36,710 nt of DNA from contig DATMNI010000220.1 of assembly GCA_035570275.1 (NCBI GenBank), positions 1-36,710 on the forward strand. The letters are read 5' to 3'. Both the position numbers and the translations under genes were made by a program. The DNA is from DATMNI01 sp035570275. Its GTDB lineage: Bacteria > Acidobacteriota > Terriglobia > Bryobacterales > Bryobacteraceae. Under the pieces are notes generated by a model. That model had not been told where the DNA came from. It saw only the letters and a list, made by a program, of their open reading frames with translations, and searched no databases. Of the stretch, positions 6,983-13,644 are shown piece after piece. How positions within the stretch are numbered: the stretch's first letter is position 1; the number at the start of each line of letters is the position of its first letter.

Positions 6983-8979
6983 CGCTTAAATTGGACACGA
7001 ATGCGGTCTCCCTCATGCAAGGGCGATCCCGGCGCGGGAAATTGAACGCGGGCCACGCCGCTTCCATCGGGGAGTACGGTTAAACCCTTGGATGCGGCCT
7101 CTGCCAGGACGGCGCGCATCGTCTTGCCTTGGAAATCGGGAACCCTGGGTCCGGCGGGAACGGCGGCTTCCGCCGCGGCCGGGGCCGCGTCGTCGTCGCC
7201 ATCGCCCTCCGCCAGAATATCCGGCTGGCCCAGACGGCTGTCCGGATCGGACACGTCATCCGGCCCTGCCTTGGTCACCAGCGTCTTGGTGGGTTCAGTT
7301 TCGGGAACATCCTTCGGCACGTCCAGAACACGCAGCGCTTCGCCTGCCACCACGCGGAAGACGGGCGCGGCCACCACTCCGCCGAAACCCGCTTCGCCGC
7401 CGTGGGTGCCGTTCAACGTGACCACCACCACAATCTGCGGATTGGTGAGCGGGGCAATGCCCATGAAGGAACCGTTGTAGGAATGCGTGTAGTGACGCGC
7501 GGCGAAGTCGTAAATCTGCGCGGAGCCCGTCTTGCCGCCTACGGTATATCCCGCCAGACGGGCACGGGTTCCGCTTCCCCCAGGCAGCACCACGCCCTCC
7601 ATCATCTGGCGCATGGTGATGGCCGTCTCCGGCTTGATCACGCGAACCGGCTGCGGCTCCGGCGCCGCCTGATTGCCCCTTTTCAAGACCAGGCGCGGCC
7701 GCACCAGCATGCCGCCGTTCGCCACTACGGCTGCGGCCTGGGCCAGTTGCAGGGTAGTGACGCTCACTTCCTGTCCCATCGAGACCGACGCCAATGAAGT
7801 CTTGCCCCACCGGCTGAGTTTGTACACTTTGCCGGCAGATTCGGCGGGCAGTTCGATACCGGTCCGCCGGCCGAATCCGAATTTCAACATGTACTGGTAC
7901 ATGTTTTCCTCGCCGACCCGCATCCCCACCATGATGGCGCCGATGTTGCTCGATTTCGCCAACACGATTGCCATCGGGATCACTCCCAGCCCGCCATGCG
8001 AATCGTGAATCGTACGTCCCGGCAGTTTGAGCACGCCGCCGTGGCAGTTGATCGGGCTCTCCGGCCGCAGCGAAGTAGTTTCCAGCGCGGCCGAAAGGGT
8101 AATCACTTTGTACACGCTGCCCGGCTCAAACGGCACCGAGACGGCGTGGTTTTGATACTTTGCCAGATTCTCGCCGGGTTCCGGTGAAATGTTGGGGTCG
8201 TAGGCCGGGTAGCTGGCCATGGCCAACACCTCGCCATTGTACGGGTTCATCATCACCACGCTGCCCGTGATCGCGTGGTGCGCCGCTACTGCGGCCGCGA
8301 TCTCACGCTCGGCCACAAACTGCAGGCGCTCGTCAATCGTCAAGGTGATGGAAGTGCCTGCCTTGGCCTCTACGGAAAGACGTGAGTCGATGCCGCGCCG
8401 TTTCACATCCGTGAGCACGCGCTCGCGGCCTGGCTGCCCGCGCAGGTCGCTGTCCAGAGCCTTTTCGATGCCCGCGGTGCCGCGCTCTTCGAAGTTCACC
8501 GCGCCCAGGACGTGCGCCGCCAGCGTACCCTTAGGATAATGGCGCTGGCTTTCGCTTTGGATTTTGATCCACTCCAGGCGCAGCGTGCGCAGGCTTTCGG
8601 CCTCTTCGCCCGTGATCTTGCGCTTGACCCAAAAGAAACCGCGGCCGGCATCGTAAGCCTGCTGCATCTTGTCATACAGGCTCGGCCGGTCCATGTGCAG
8701 AACCAGCCCCAGAAGCTCGGCGGCGACGCCCAGGTCCGGCACCTTCAGCGGATTGATGTACACCGACTCGGTCTGCACGCTCATGGCGAGCGGCTGGCCC
8801 CAGCGGTCGAAGACGGTGCCGCGCGGCGCCGGAATCTCGATCACCATTTCCTGGCGCGCCCTTGCGAGGTTCAAATACTCCTGGTGACGTACCACCTGCA
8901 GCGAAACTATCTTTTGGAAAATGGCCGCGCCCCAGAGAAGGACGATCGCGGCCAGCCAGGTCAGACGGCGCTCTACCAT
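6979..8979 (-). CDS. ftsI: Division transpeptidase FtsI / PBP with C-terminal PASTA domain
   Basis: Class B penicillin-binding protein that cross-links septal peptidoglycan in the periplasm. Residues 1-25 form a short cytoplasmic tail and one membrane anchor (LTWLAAIVLLWGAAIFQKIV). A PBP dimerisation domain follows (APRGTVFDRWGQPLA at about 51-65). The transpeptidase domain carries all three active-site motifs: SVYK at 288-291 (catalytic Ser288), SSN at 343-345 and KTGS at 483-486. After an acidic, Ala/Pro-rich linker (about 560-610), residues 611-666 form one PASTA domain starting PDFQGKTMRAVLAEAASKGL. E. coli FtsI lacks PASTA; the layout is closer to SpoVD/PBP2x. The gene lies between the ftsL-like gene and murE and overlaps murE by four bases. 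Confidence 0.95.
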   Translation of the reverse strand: MVERRLTWLAAIVLLWGAAIFQKIVSLQVVRHQEYLNLARARQEMVIEIPAPRGTVFDRWGQPLAMSVQTESVYINPLKVPDLGVAAELLGLVLHMDRPSLYDKMQQAYDAGRGFFWVKRKITGEEAESLRTLRLEWIKIQSESQRHYPKGTLAAHVLGAVNFEERGTAGIEKALDSDLRGQPGRERVLTDVKRRGIDSRLSVEAKAGTSITLTIDERLQFVAEREIAAAVAAHHAITGSVVMMNPYNGEVLAMASYPAYDPNISPEPGENLAKYQNHAVSVPFEPGSVYKVITLSAALETTSLRPESPINCHGGVLKLPGRTIHDSHGGLGVIPMAIVLAKSSNIGAIMVGMRVGEENMYQYMLKFGFGRRTGIELPAESAGKVYKLSRWGKTSLASVSMGQEVSVTTLQLAQAAAVVANGGMLVRPRLVLKRGNQAAPEPQPVRVIKPETAITMRQMMEGVVLPGGSGTRARLAGYTVGGKTGSAQIYDFAARHYTHSYNGSFMGIAPLTNPQIVVVVTLNGTHGGEAGFGGVVAAPVFRVVAGEALRVLDVPKDVPETEPTKTLVTKAGPDDVSDPDSRLGQPDILAEGDGDDDAAPAAAEAAVPAGPRVPDFQGKTMRAVLAEAASKGLTVLPDGSGVARVQFPAPGSPLHEGDRIRVQFKR

Positions 8980-9012
8980 GTGGGTAATGAAACACAGCCA
9001 GGAATGGCCGTG

Positions 9013-9507
9013 CTATTTAACCATGGCGACAGTCGCGTCGCCCTTGGCATCCAGGTGAACCACCTGCCGGGAGGAGGGAGTTACCAGGTTGTTGTCTTTG
9101 GCCAGTCTGTCGAGACGCGCGGGGCTCAGCAGCTCGGCTTCCTGCAGTTCCAGGTTGCGGCGCTCCGCCAGAAGCTGCCGTTCTTCGGTGCGCAGGGCCT
9201 CCAGCTTGTATCCGGCAAGGGTCGTGGCCACGGTCGGGAAGAATGCGCTGGTGAGAAGCACCAGTAGAACGCAGGCTCCGGCAATCGCGCTCCAGCAGGC
9301 GCCGCGCCCTTGCGGGTCGGCTTCGCGGACCAGCCGGGAATTGTCTATTTTCTTGCAGTAAAACAAAATGTCGTCGTTCGGCAGAGCGCGCAACATATGC
9401 GGATCCCGCTCCGTATCTCGCTCCGTACGCGCGCCCACGGGCCGCGCGGCCATCACCGGATTAGCCGGCGCTTCAGTCCTGCGAAAAAATGTTGGCAGCG
9501 TCGCCAT
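9013..9507 (-). CDS. FtsL-like cell division protein
   Basis: A 164-aa protein between rsmH and ftsI, exactly where ftsL sits in dcw clusters. It has a long polar N-terminal cytoplasmic part (about 70 residues), one membrane segment at about 72-95 (IAGACVLLVLLTSAFFPTVA) and a periplasmic coiled coil rich in Leu, Glu and Arg (YKLEALRTEERQLLAERRNL). That is the FtsL/DivIC topology. FtsL forms a complex with FtsB/FtsQ and activates FtsW-FtsI. Sequence similarity to named FtsL proteins is low, as is normal for this family, so the call rests on topology and gene order. The ATG at 9507 has GAGAGG rather far upstream; in-frame ATGs at residues 19 and 38 are alternative starts. Confidence 0.8.
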   Translation of the reverse strand: MATLPTFFRRTEAPANPVMAARPVGARTERDTERDPHMLRALPNDDILFYCKKIDNSRLVREADPQGRGACWSAIAGACVLLVLLTSAFFPTVATTLAGYKLEALRTEERQLLAERRNLELQEAELLSPARLDRLAKDNNLVTPSSRQVVHLDAKGDATVAMVK

Positions 9508-9526
9508 GGTTTTTATCGTTACCTCT

Positions 9527-10387
9527 CTAGTTCATGGCCAGCGCGCGCAGTTTGGCGCTGCGCGAAGCTGGGTTCCGGTCAATCTCTTGTTCGCTCGGCT
9601 GCAGCGGGTGTTTGGTGAGGATCTCCGCGCGTCCTTCGCGTCCCAAATTACGGAACCGCTCCTTGACCTGCCGGTCGTCGAAGGACATGAAACCGATCAC
9701 CACCATGCGCCCGCCGGGGTTCAGCAACTCGGGGCCGATCTCGAGCAGCCGCTTCAATTCTCCAGGTTCATCGTTCACTGCCATACGTAACGCCTGAAAC
9801 GTTTTCGTGGCGGGATGCAAACGACCCGTCCTTGGCACGGCCCGCTCCACCACATCGGCCAGATGCAGTGTGCTCCGAATGGGCCGTGCCCGGACGATTG
9901 CTCTGGCTACCTTCCGCGCCCTCCTTTCATCGCCTAACTGAAAAATCAGATCGGCGAGCTTTTTCTCGTCCTCTTGATTGACCAGATCCGCCGCTGTCGT
10001 GCCCACGGTTTGATCCATGCGCATATCCAGCGGCCCATCCGCCATGAACGAAAAACCCCGCTCCGGCGCCGTGAGCTGATACCGGCTCACTCCCAGGTCC
10101 GCCAGGAGCCCATCCACCTTCTCGTATCCGGCTTGCGATACGGCTTCGGCAAGCGTGCCAAACGCGCCGTAGTGGAAACAGATCTTTTGCGCCCACGCCC
10201 CGGTATTAAGGCGCGCCATCCCGAGCGACTGGGCGTCGCGATCGCTCGCAATCACATACCCGGTCGTCAGACGCTGTGCAATCAGGGCCGTATGTCCTCC
10301 CAGCCCGGTGGTGGCGTCCAGATAGATTCCGTCGGGACGAACGGCCAGAAGCTCGATGGCTTCGTCCGGCATCACGCTGATGTGCAT
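9527..10387 (-). CDS. rsmH: 16S rRNA (cytosine(1402)-N(4))-methyltransferase RsmH
   Basis: SAM-dependent methyltransferase (formerly MraW) that methylates N4 of C1402 in the 16S rRNA P-site region. The 286-aa product starts MHISVMPDEAIELL, the usual 'H.pVml.e.i..L' opening, and carries the SAM-binding motif DATTGLGGHT at 24-33. It also has the family segments DGLLADLGVSRYQL, GFSFMADGPLDMRMD and TFQALRMAVNDE. It is a little shorter than the E. coli enzyme (313 aa) but all core motifs are present. It starts three bases after the mraZ stop and is followed by the ftsL-like gene, the standard dcw order. Confidence 0.96.
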   Translation of the reverse strand: MHISVMPDEAIELLAVRPDGIYLDATTGLGGHTALIAQRLTTGYVIASDRDAQSLGMARLNTGAWAQKICFHYGAFGTLAEAVSQAGYEKVDGLLADLGVSRYQLTAPERGFSFMADGPLDMRMDQTVGTTAADLVNQEDEKKLADLIFQLGDERRARKVARAIVRARPIRSTLHLADVVERAVPRTGRLHPATKTFQALRMAVNDEPGELKRLLEIGPELLNPGGRMVVIGFMSFDDRQVKERFRNLGREGRAEILTKHPLQPSEQEIDRNPASRSAKLRALAMN

Positions 10388-10390
10388 AGC

Positions 10391-10852
10391 TCAGCATTTC
10401 AAGCCCGCCGCCCGCAATTTGGCCAGATCCTGCTCCGGCGACTGCTTCGACTGTTCCTGCTTCTGTTTGAACGTCTCTTCGCTCAATACCTCAACGTGCC
10501 CGTTGCGTGCCCAGAGCTTCAAGGGCTGGTCTTCCAATCCGAGCGCCTTGCGCAGCTCCTGCGAAAAAAGAATTCGCCCCTGGGCGTCGGGTTCAGCCTC
10601 CGCCCCCAGTTCCGCGGCCACAAACGCCACATTTAGCGCGGCTTGCGGCTCCTCGTGATAATTGTCGAGGAAGCCTTCCACTTCACGCCATTTGTACAGT
10701 GGGTAGACGGCGGCCGTCTTTCGGTCTAAACTCGTGACGAAGAGCTTCGGCTCCTGGAGGGCACGAAAGTGGTTGTGGAAATCCGCCGGCAATTTGAGCC
10801 GGCCCTTCTCATCGAGGCGTCCCGAGTACATTCCTCGGGGTAGCTCTCGCAT
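10391..10852 (-). CDS. mraZ: Transcriptional regulator and dcw operon repressor MraZ
   Basis: MraZ is a DNA-binding protein of the SpoVT/AbrB-like fold that binds tandem repeats before its own operon. The product has the two MraZ half-domains: SGRLDEKGRLKLPADF near the N-terminus, and a second copy with DAQGRILFSQELRKALGL. The E. coli start MFRG..LDSKGRL aligns with residues LPRG..LDEKGRL here, so the ATG at 10852 (MRELPRG) gives a normal 153-aa MraZ. The open frame extends to an ATG at 10930, but that would place the four operator-like repeats (10879-10914) inside the gene, so I reject it. No clear Shine-Dalgarno precedes 10852; the ATG at 10831 is a further, less likely option. Confidence 0.9.
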   Translation of the reverse strand: MRELPRGMYSGRLDEKGRLKLPADFHNHFRALQEPKLFVTSLDRKTAAVYPLYKWREVEGFLDNYHEEPQAALNVAFVAAELGAEAEPDAQGRILFSQELRKALGLEDQPLKLWARNGHVEVLSEETFKQKQEQSKQSPEQDLAKLRAAGLKC

Positions 10853-10876
10853 GATCGGCGTTGGTGCTTGGTTTCC

Positions 10877-10916
10877 GTCCACTTTGGCCCACTGGATGTC
10901 CACTTCGGGCCACCCA
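10877..10916 (-). promoter_or_regulatory. MraZ box: four GTGG-type repeats at 10-11 bp spacing
   Basis: Reading the minus strand toward mraZ, four copies of (A/G)GTGG occur in a row. On the plus strand they are CCACC/CCACT starting at 10910, 10900, 10889 and 10879, so the spacing is 10, 11 and 10 bp. MraZ proteins are known to bind direct repeats of AGTGG/TGGG type at about one helical turn apart in front of mraZ. The last repeat ends about 27 bases before the proposed ATG at 10852. A weak promoter candidate (TTGCAA, then CACTAT 18 bases later on the minus strand) lies just upstream, so bound MraZ would block early elongation or initiation. The binding itself is inferred. Confidence 0.75.
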
Positions 10917-11086
10917 ATACATAGTGTCACGCCTCGATCCTGTATTGCAAGATATTTCTTGAGGATGTTGCTGATTGTAAATGGGGTTATGCGCTAGAAA
11001 GGACTAGTACAACCAATTCGGCACTGATCGGGAAACATACTACATATAGACATCGCGGCGAAGATAAGGAGAAGGTCACTCAAGAT

Positions 11087-11162
11087 CCCTAACGGTCGAG
11101 CGACAAGTCGCGGCTCTGGGACACTGGCCCTTTACGGAGCCGTGACCGTTAGGGAGCGGTGG
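11087..11162. repeat. Dispersed palindromic element, copy 1
   Basis: Outer arms CCCTAACGGTC (11087-11097) and GACCGTTAGGG (11144-11154) are perfect 11-base inverted repeats. Inside are a small hairpin (GCGAC-AA-GTCGC) and a second stem (CGGCTC with GAGCCG). An AGCGGTGG tail follows. A 24-base stretch starting GTCGAGCGACAAGTCG is identical to copy 2 near 26142, and the arms match copy 3 near 36429. The layout is that of a small folded mobile or structural repeat; no transposase is linked to it here. Confidence 0.8.
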
Positions 11163-11171
11163 CTGTCGCAG

Positions 11172-11208
11172 AAAAAGGCCGGCCGGGAGTAGTGACTCCC
11201 GACCGGCC
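11172..11208 (-). terminator. Intrinsic terminator of the gene at 11264-13486
   Basis: On the minus strand a strong stem GGCCGG(T)CGGGAGT / ACTCCCG(G)CCGGCC with a 4-base loop is followed at once by TTTTT. It lies about 55 bases after the stop of the secreted Ig-like protein gene, the expected place for its Rho-independent terminator. Confidence 0.85.
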
Positions 11209-11263
11209 ATGACCCCCTCCGGGTCGCTATTCGCGGGTTCGCGACCCAGAGGGTCGCGGCCAC

Positions 11264-13486
11264 TCACTGGATAGGGATTTTGCTGCCGTTGCTGAACTGC
11301 GTGGCGCTGCCGTCACTCGGGTTGATCGCCACGGAAAGAACCAGGTTGTTGCCGGTGGCCGCGTTCGAATCCACCTGGAAGGCCACTTCGTAAATACCAA
11401 TCTGGGTCGGCGCCATCCGCGCGGAAATTACGCGGGCGCCGCTATTGTTCACGCCTACGATCACCTGTCCCAGCACCAGCGAATCGGTTCCGGGAACCGC
11501 GATAGACCCGGTGCCGATTGGCGGAGCGGTTGCACCTAGTCCGGTAACATAGACGCGGATCACTTCTCCGCGGCGCGCCGGATTTTCCAGGCTCACAAAA
11601 CTTCCGTCCGGACGGACCATCACGCCGCGCCGGACACCGTCGGACATCGGCGTTTCAAAAATGCCCGGGCTGGCAATCTGGATGGCAACATTCACGGTAG
11701 CGGTGCCGCCGGCCGCGTTCACGGTTACCGGAACGCTGCTGCCCGGGCTCACTTCGCAGGGCACCTGCACGGTGACCGATTCCTGACCGCCGCTATTGGT
11801 CACATTCAGAATTGGGGCCCGCACATTGTTGAAAGCCACCTGCTCGGGGCCGAGGGTGAGCGGCAGAGCTCCAAACAGACTGACTGGAACCAGCGTGCCC
11901 TGTACGCCTGGCGCCACTCCGGTGGCAATGATCGTAACCAGGCTGCACGGCGACAGGGAACCCGACTTCAAACCGGCTGCGTTGAAGAAACTGGCGGAAG
12001 TCAAGCTTGGTCCAACTGGGATTGCGGTCTCCGAAAAAGCCGCCGTCTGCCCGCCGGCCGAGGCCGTCACCGTAACGCTGCCTGTAGTCGCGCCGGCGGT
12101 AAGTGTGACCTGGGCTTTGCCCGTGCCGTCGGTCTTCACCGTGGTTGACGTCTGGCCCCCAATCGAGGCCGGTCCGCTTACCGTGAAACTAACCGGGAAA
12201 TTCGCAGCCGCTCCCGCGCTGGAGTTCACCTGCACCGCCAGGGGCTGTGAGAAGTTACTGCCCACGATAGCGGTCTGACCGTCGCCGGAAAGTTTCTGGA
12301 CGGTGGTTACAATGACGTTGATGATCGCGTTGATCGTGAAGGCAGTAGAAATGTTGCCGGTCACGCCGGTAAGAGACGCCTGGACAGTAACCGCGCCCGC
12401 TGCCGAATTCGAGAGCGTAACCGTAGTGGAAGCCAGGCCCTGCGAATTGGAGATACTATTGGCCGGGTTGAACGTGGCCGCGCCCGCGGGCGAAACGGTC
12501 CAAAGCACACTGGCGCCGAAAATCGGCGTTGCGCCGCTGGAATCGCCCACGCGCGCCACCAGCGGGCTGGGCAGCGTCTGGCCGGGGCTGGCACTCTGCC
12601 CGGTGCCGCTGAAAACGGAGATGGATCCGGCGGCGGGCGCGGTGGTAACGAATGGAATTGCGAAGAACTCGAGGTATACCGGCGGGAAAGTCCCGTCGCC
12701 CGGCTCCGCCAAGTCAAAAGCGTTGGTTGCCGTGCCGCCCACGGTTACATGAAACGTCCCGCTGCCTGCCTGCGCTCCAAAGAGCAGGGTGCAGGTTCCG
12801 GTGCCGGTTGAGTCAGTTAATACGGACCCCGGGTCGGCGCCTGGACCAGTGACGCAGGAAACCGATCCGGAGTCGCTCAGATTCTCCTGCAGCAGGCGCA
12901 CAGCGACATTGGGAACACCGTTCCCGAACGAGTCATCCACGCGAAGCGCGACGGTTGTCGAACTGACTGTCCCGGCCACACCGCTAATCGGCGTGTCAGG
13001 CGGAGTTGCCGGGGAGATCATTCGGCCTCCCACCAGGTTGACCGCGGGATTGGTGGAATTAGTCAGCGACTGAGTCTCAAAAAACGTCGCAGCCGCGCTA
13101 TCCGACGTCACCGTGATAATGGCTTGGATATCTCCAGTGCCGAAAGGCGCGGATAAAAGTCCGCCTTGGTCAAAGTTGTTGGAGGTGGTGCCGGTAGAGT
13201 CTGTAGTGGTAGACGCGAAACGAATATGACCCGCCAGCGAGTTCACACTCCAATTGACCGCATGATTCGCGATGGGTATTCCGGATGCGTCCGCAACCCG
13301 GACTACCAGGGGCTGCAGCAAGGAACCGGTGGCAAGATTCGGTCTGGGAGGGGAGCACGTAATGCAAGATACCTGACCGTTACCCGATATTATGGCGATA
13401 CTTGCCGCGGTCTGCGCGGATGCTCCGGGCACACAGATCAAACCAACGAGCACTACCGCGAGAAAGATCAATCGAAGTCTGTACAA
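11264..13486 (-). CDS. Secreted protein with Ig-like repeats and a C-terminal TIGR03437-type domain
   Basis: An exported 740-aa protein of unknown role. I choose the TTG at 13486: AGGAGGT (13491-13497) is placed ideally before it, and it gives a clean signal peptide (YRLRLIFLAVVLVGLICVPG, then ASAQ). The open frame extends to 13558, with ATGs at 13558 and 13516, but neither has such a site. Four Ig-like (Big_1-type) repeats follow at about 28-140, 170-260, 288-388 and 394-490. They share patterns such as DSTGT..., QxLxxPLVVRVxDxSG and VSFTVSGPA. Residues about 493-740 resemble the TIGR03437 C-terminal domain common in Solibacter (SASFFNAAGLKSGSLSPCSL ... GEVIRVYVTGLGA ... GIYEVAFQV). It is likely surface-attached or secreted. 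It is monocistronic, with its own terminator. Ligand unknown. Confidence 0.88.
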   Translation of the reverse strand: MYRLRLIFLAVVLVGLICVPGASAQTAASIAIISGNGQVSCITCSPPRPNLATGSLLQPLVVRVADASGIPIANHAVNWSVNSLAGHIRFASTTTDSTGTTSNNFDQGGLLSAPFGTGDIQAIITVTSDSAAATFFETQSLTNSTNPAVNLVGGRMISPATPPDTPISGVAGTVSSTTVALRVDDSFGNGVPNVAVRLLQENLSDSGSVSCVTGPGADPGSVLTDSTGTGTCTLLFGAQAGSGTFHVTVGGTATNAFDLAEPGDGTFPPVYLEFFAIPFVTTAPAAGSISVFSGTGQSASPGQTLPSPLVARVGDSSGATPIFGASVLWTVSPAGAATFNPANSISNSQGLASTTVTLSNSAAGAVTVQASLTGVTGNISTAFTINAIINVIVTTVQKLSGDGQTAIVGSNFSQPLAVQVNSSAGAAANFPVSFTVSGPASIGGQTSTTVKTDGTGKAQVTLTAGATTGSVTVTASAGGQTAAFSETAIPVGPSLTSASFFNAAGLKSGSLSPCSLVTIIATGVAPGVQGTLVPVSLFGALPLTLGPEQVAFNNVRAPILNVTNSGGQESVTVQVPCEVSPGSSVPVTVNAAGGTATVNVAIQIASPGIFETPMSDGVRRGVMVRPDGSFVSLENPARRGEVIRVYVTGLGATAPPIGTGSIAVPGTDSLVLGQVIVGVNNSGARVISARMAPTQIGIYEVAFQVDSNAATGNNLVLSVAINPSDGSATQFSNGSKIPIQ

Positions 13487-13588
13487 GACAACCTCCTGGT
13501 TCAATTCTATGAACATGGTTGGACAGGGATGGACGCGGCGAGAACTCCAGTTTATCACCGAAATCGCAGGCGCCCAACGGTGTACAAC

Positions 13589-13623
13589 AAAAAAATGGGG
13601 GGAGCCGAAGCTCCCCCCTTTTT
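13589..13623 (-). terminator. Intrinsic terminator of the gene at 13645-15780
   Basis: A perfect 9-bp stem (GGGGGGAGC at 13597-13605, GCTCCCCCC at 13610-13618) encloses a 4-base loop. On the minus strand it is followed by A then seven T; on the plus strand by five T. It sits 27 bases after the 13645 stop, so it mainly serves the minus-strand gene but may act in both directions. Confidence 0.92.
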
Positions 13624-13644
13624 CGAAGTGCCGATCAGTCCGGC

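Larger units (their letters stand above)
10931..11263. other. Spacer between mraZ and the first secreted-protein gene
   Basis: This 333-base gap has no supported gene. From right to left it holds two alternative hairpins just after the 11264 stop (GGGTCGC at 11221-11227 or 11251-11257 pairing with GCGACCC at 11241-11247), an intrinsic terminator at 11172-11208, and one copy of a dispersed palindrome at 11087-11162. The 10931-11080 part is AT-richer and should contain the dcw promoter; no strong -35/-10 pair stands out. Confidence 0.6.

Noticed and set aside
10853..10930. A 26-codon N-terminal extension of mraZ
   Set aside because: It would contain the four operator-like repeats and has no counterpart in MraZ proteins.
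11045..11262. Possible CRISPR or tRNA-like folds
   Set aside because: The inverted repeats here are a terminator, a dispersed palindrome and short local hairpins. There is no regular direct-repeat/spacer pattern and no tRNA cloverleaf or CCA end.
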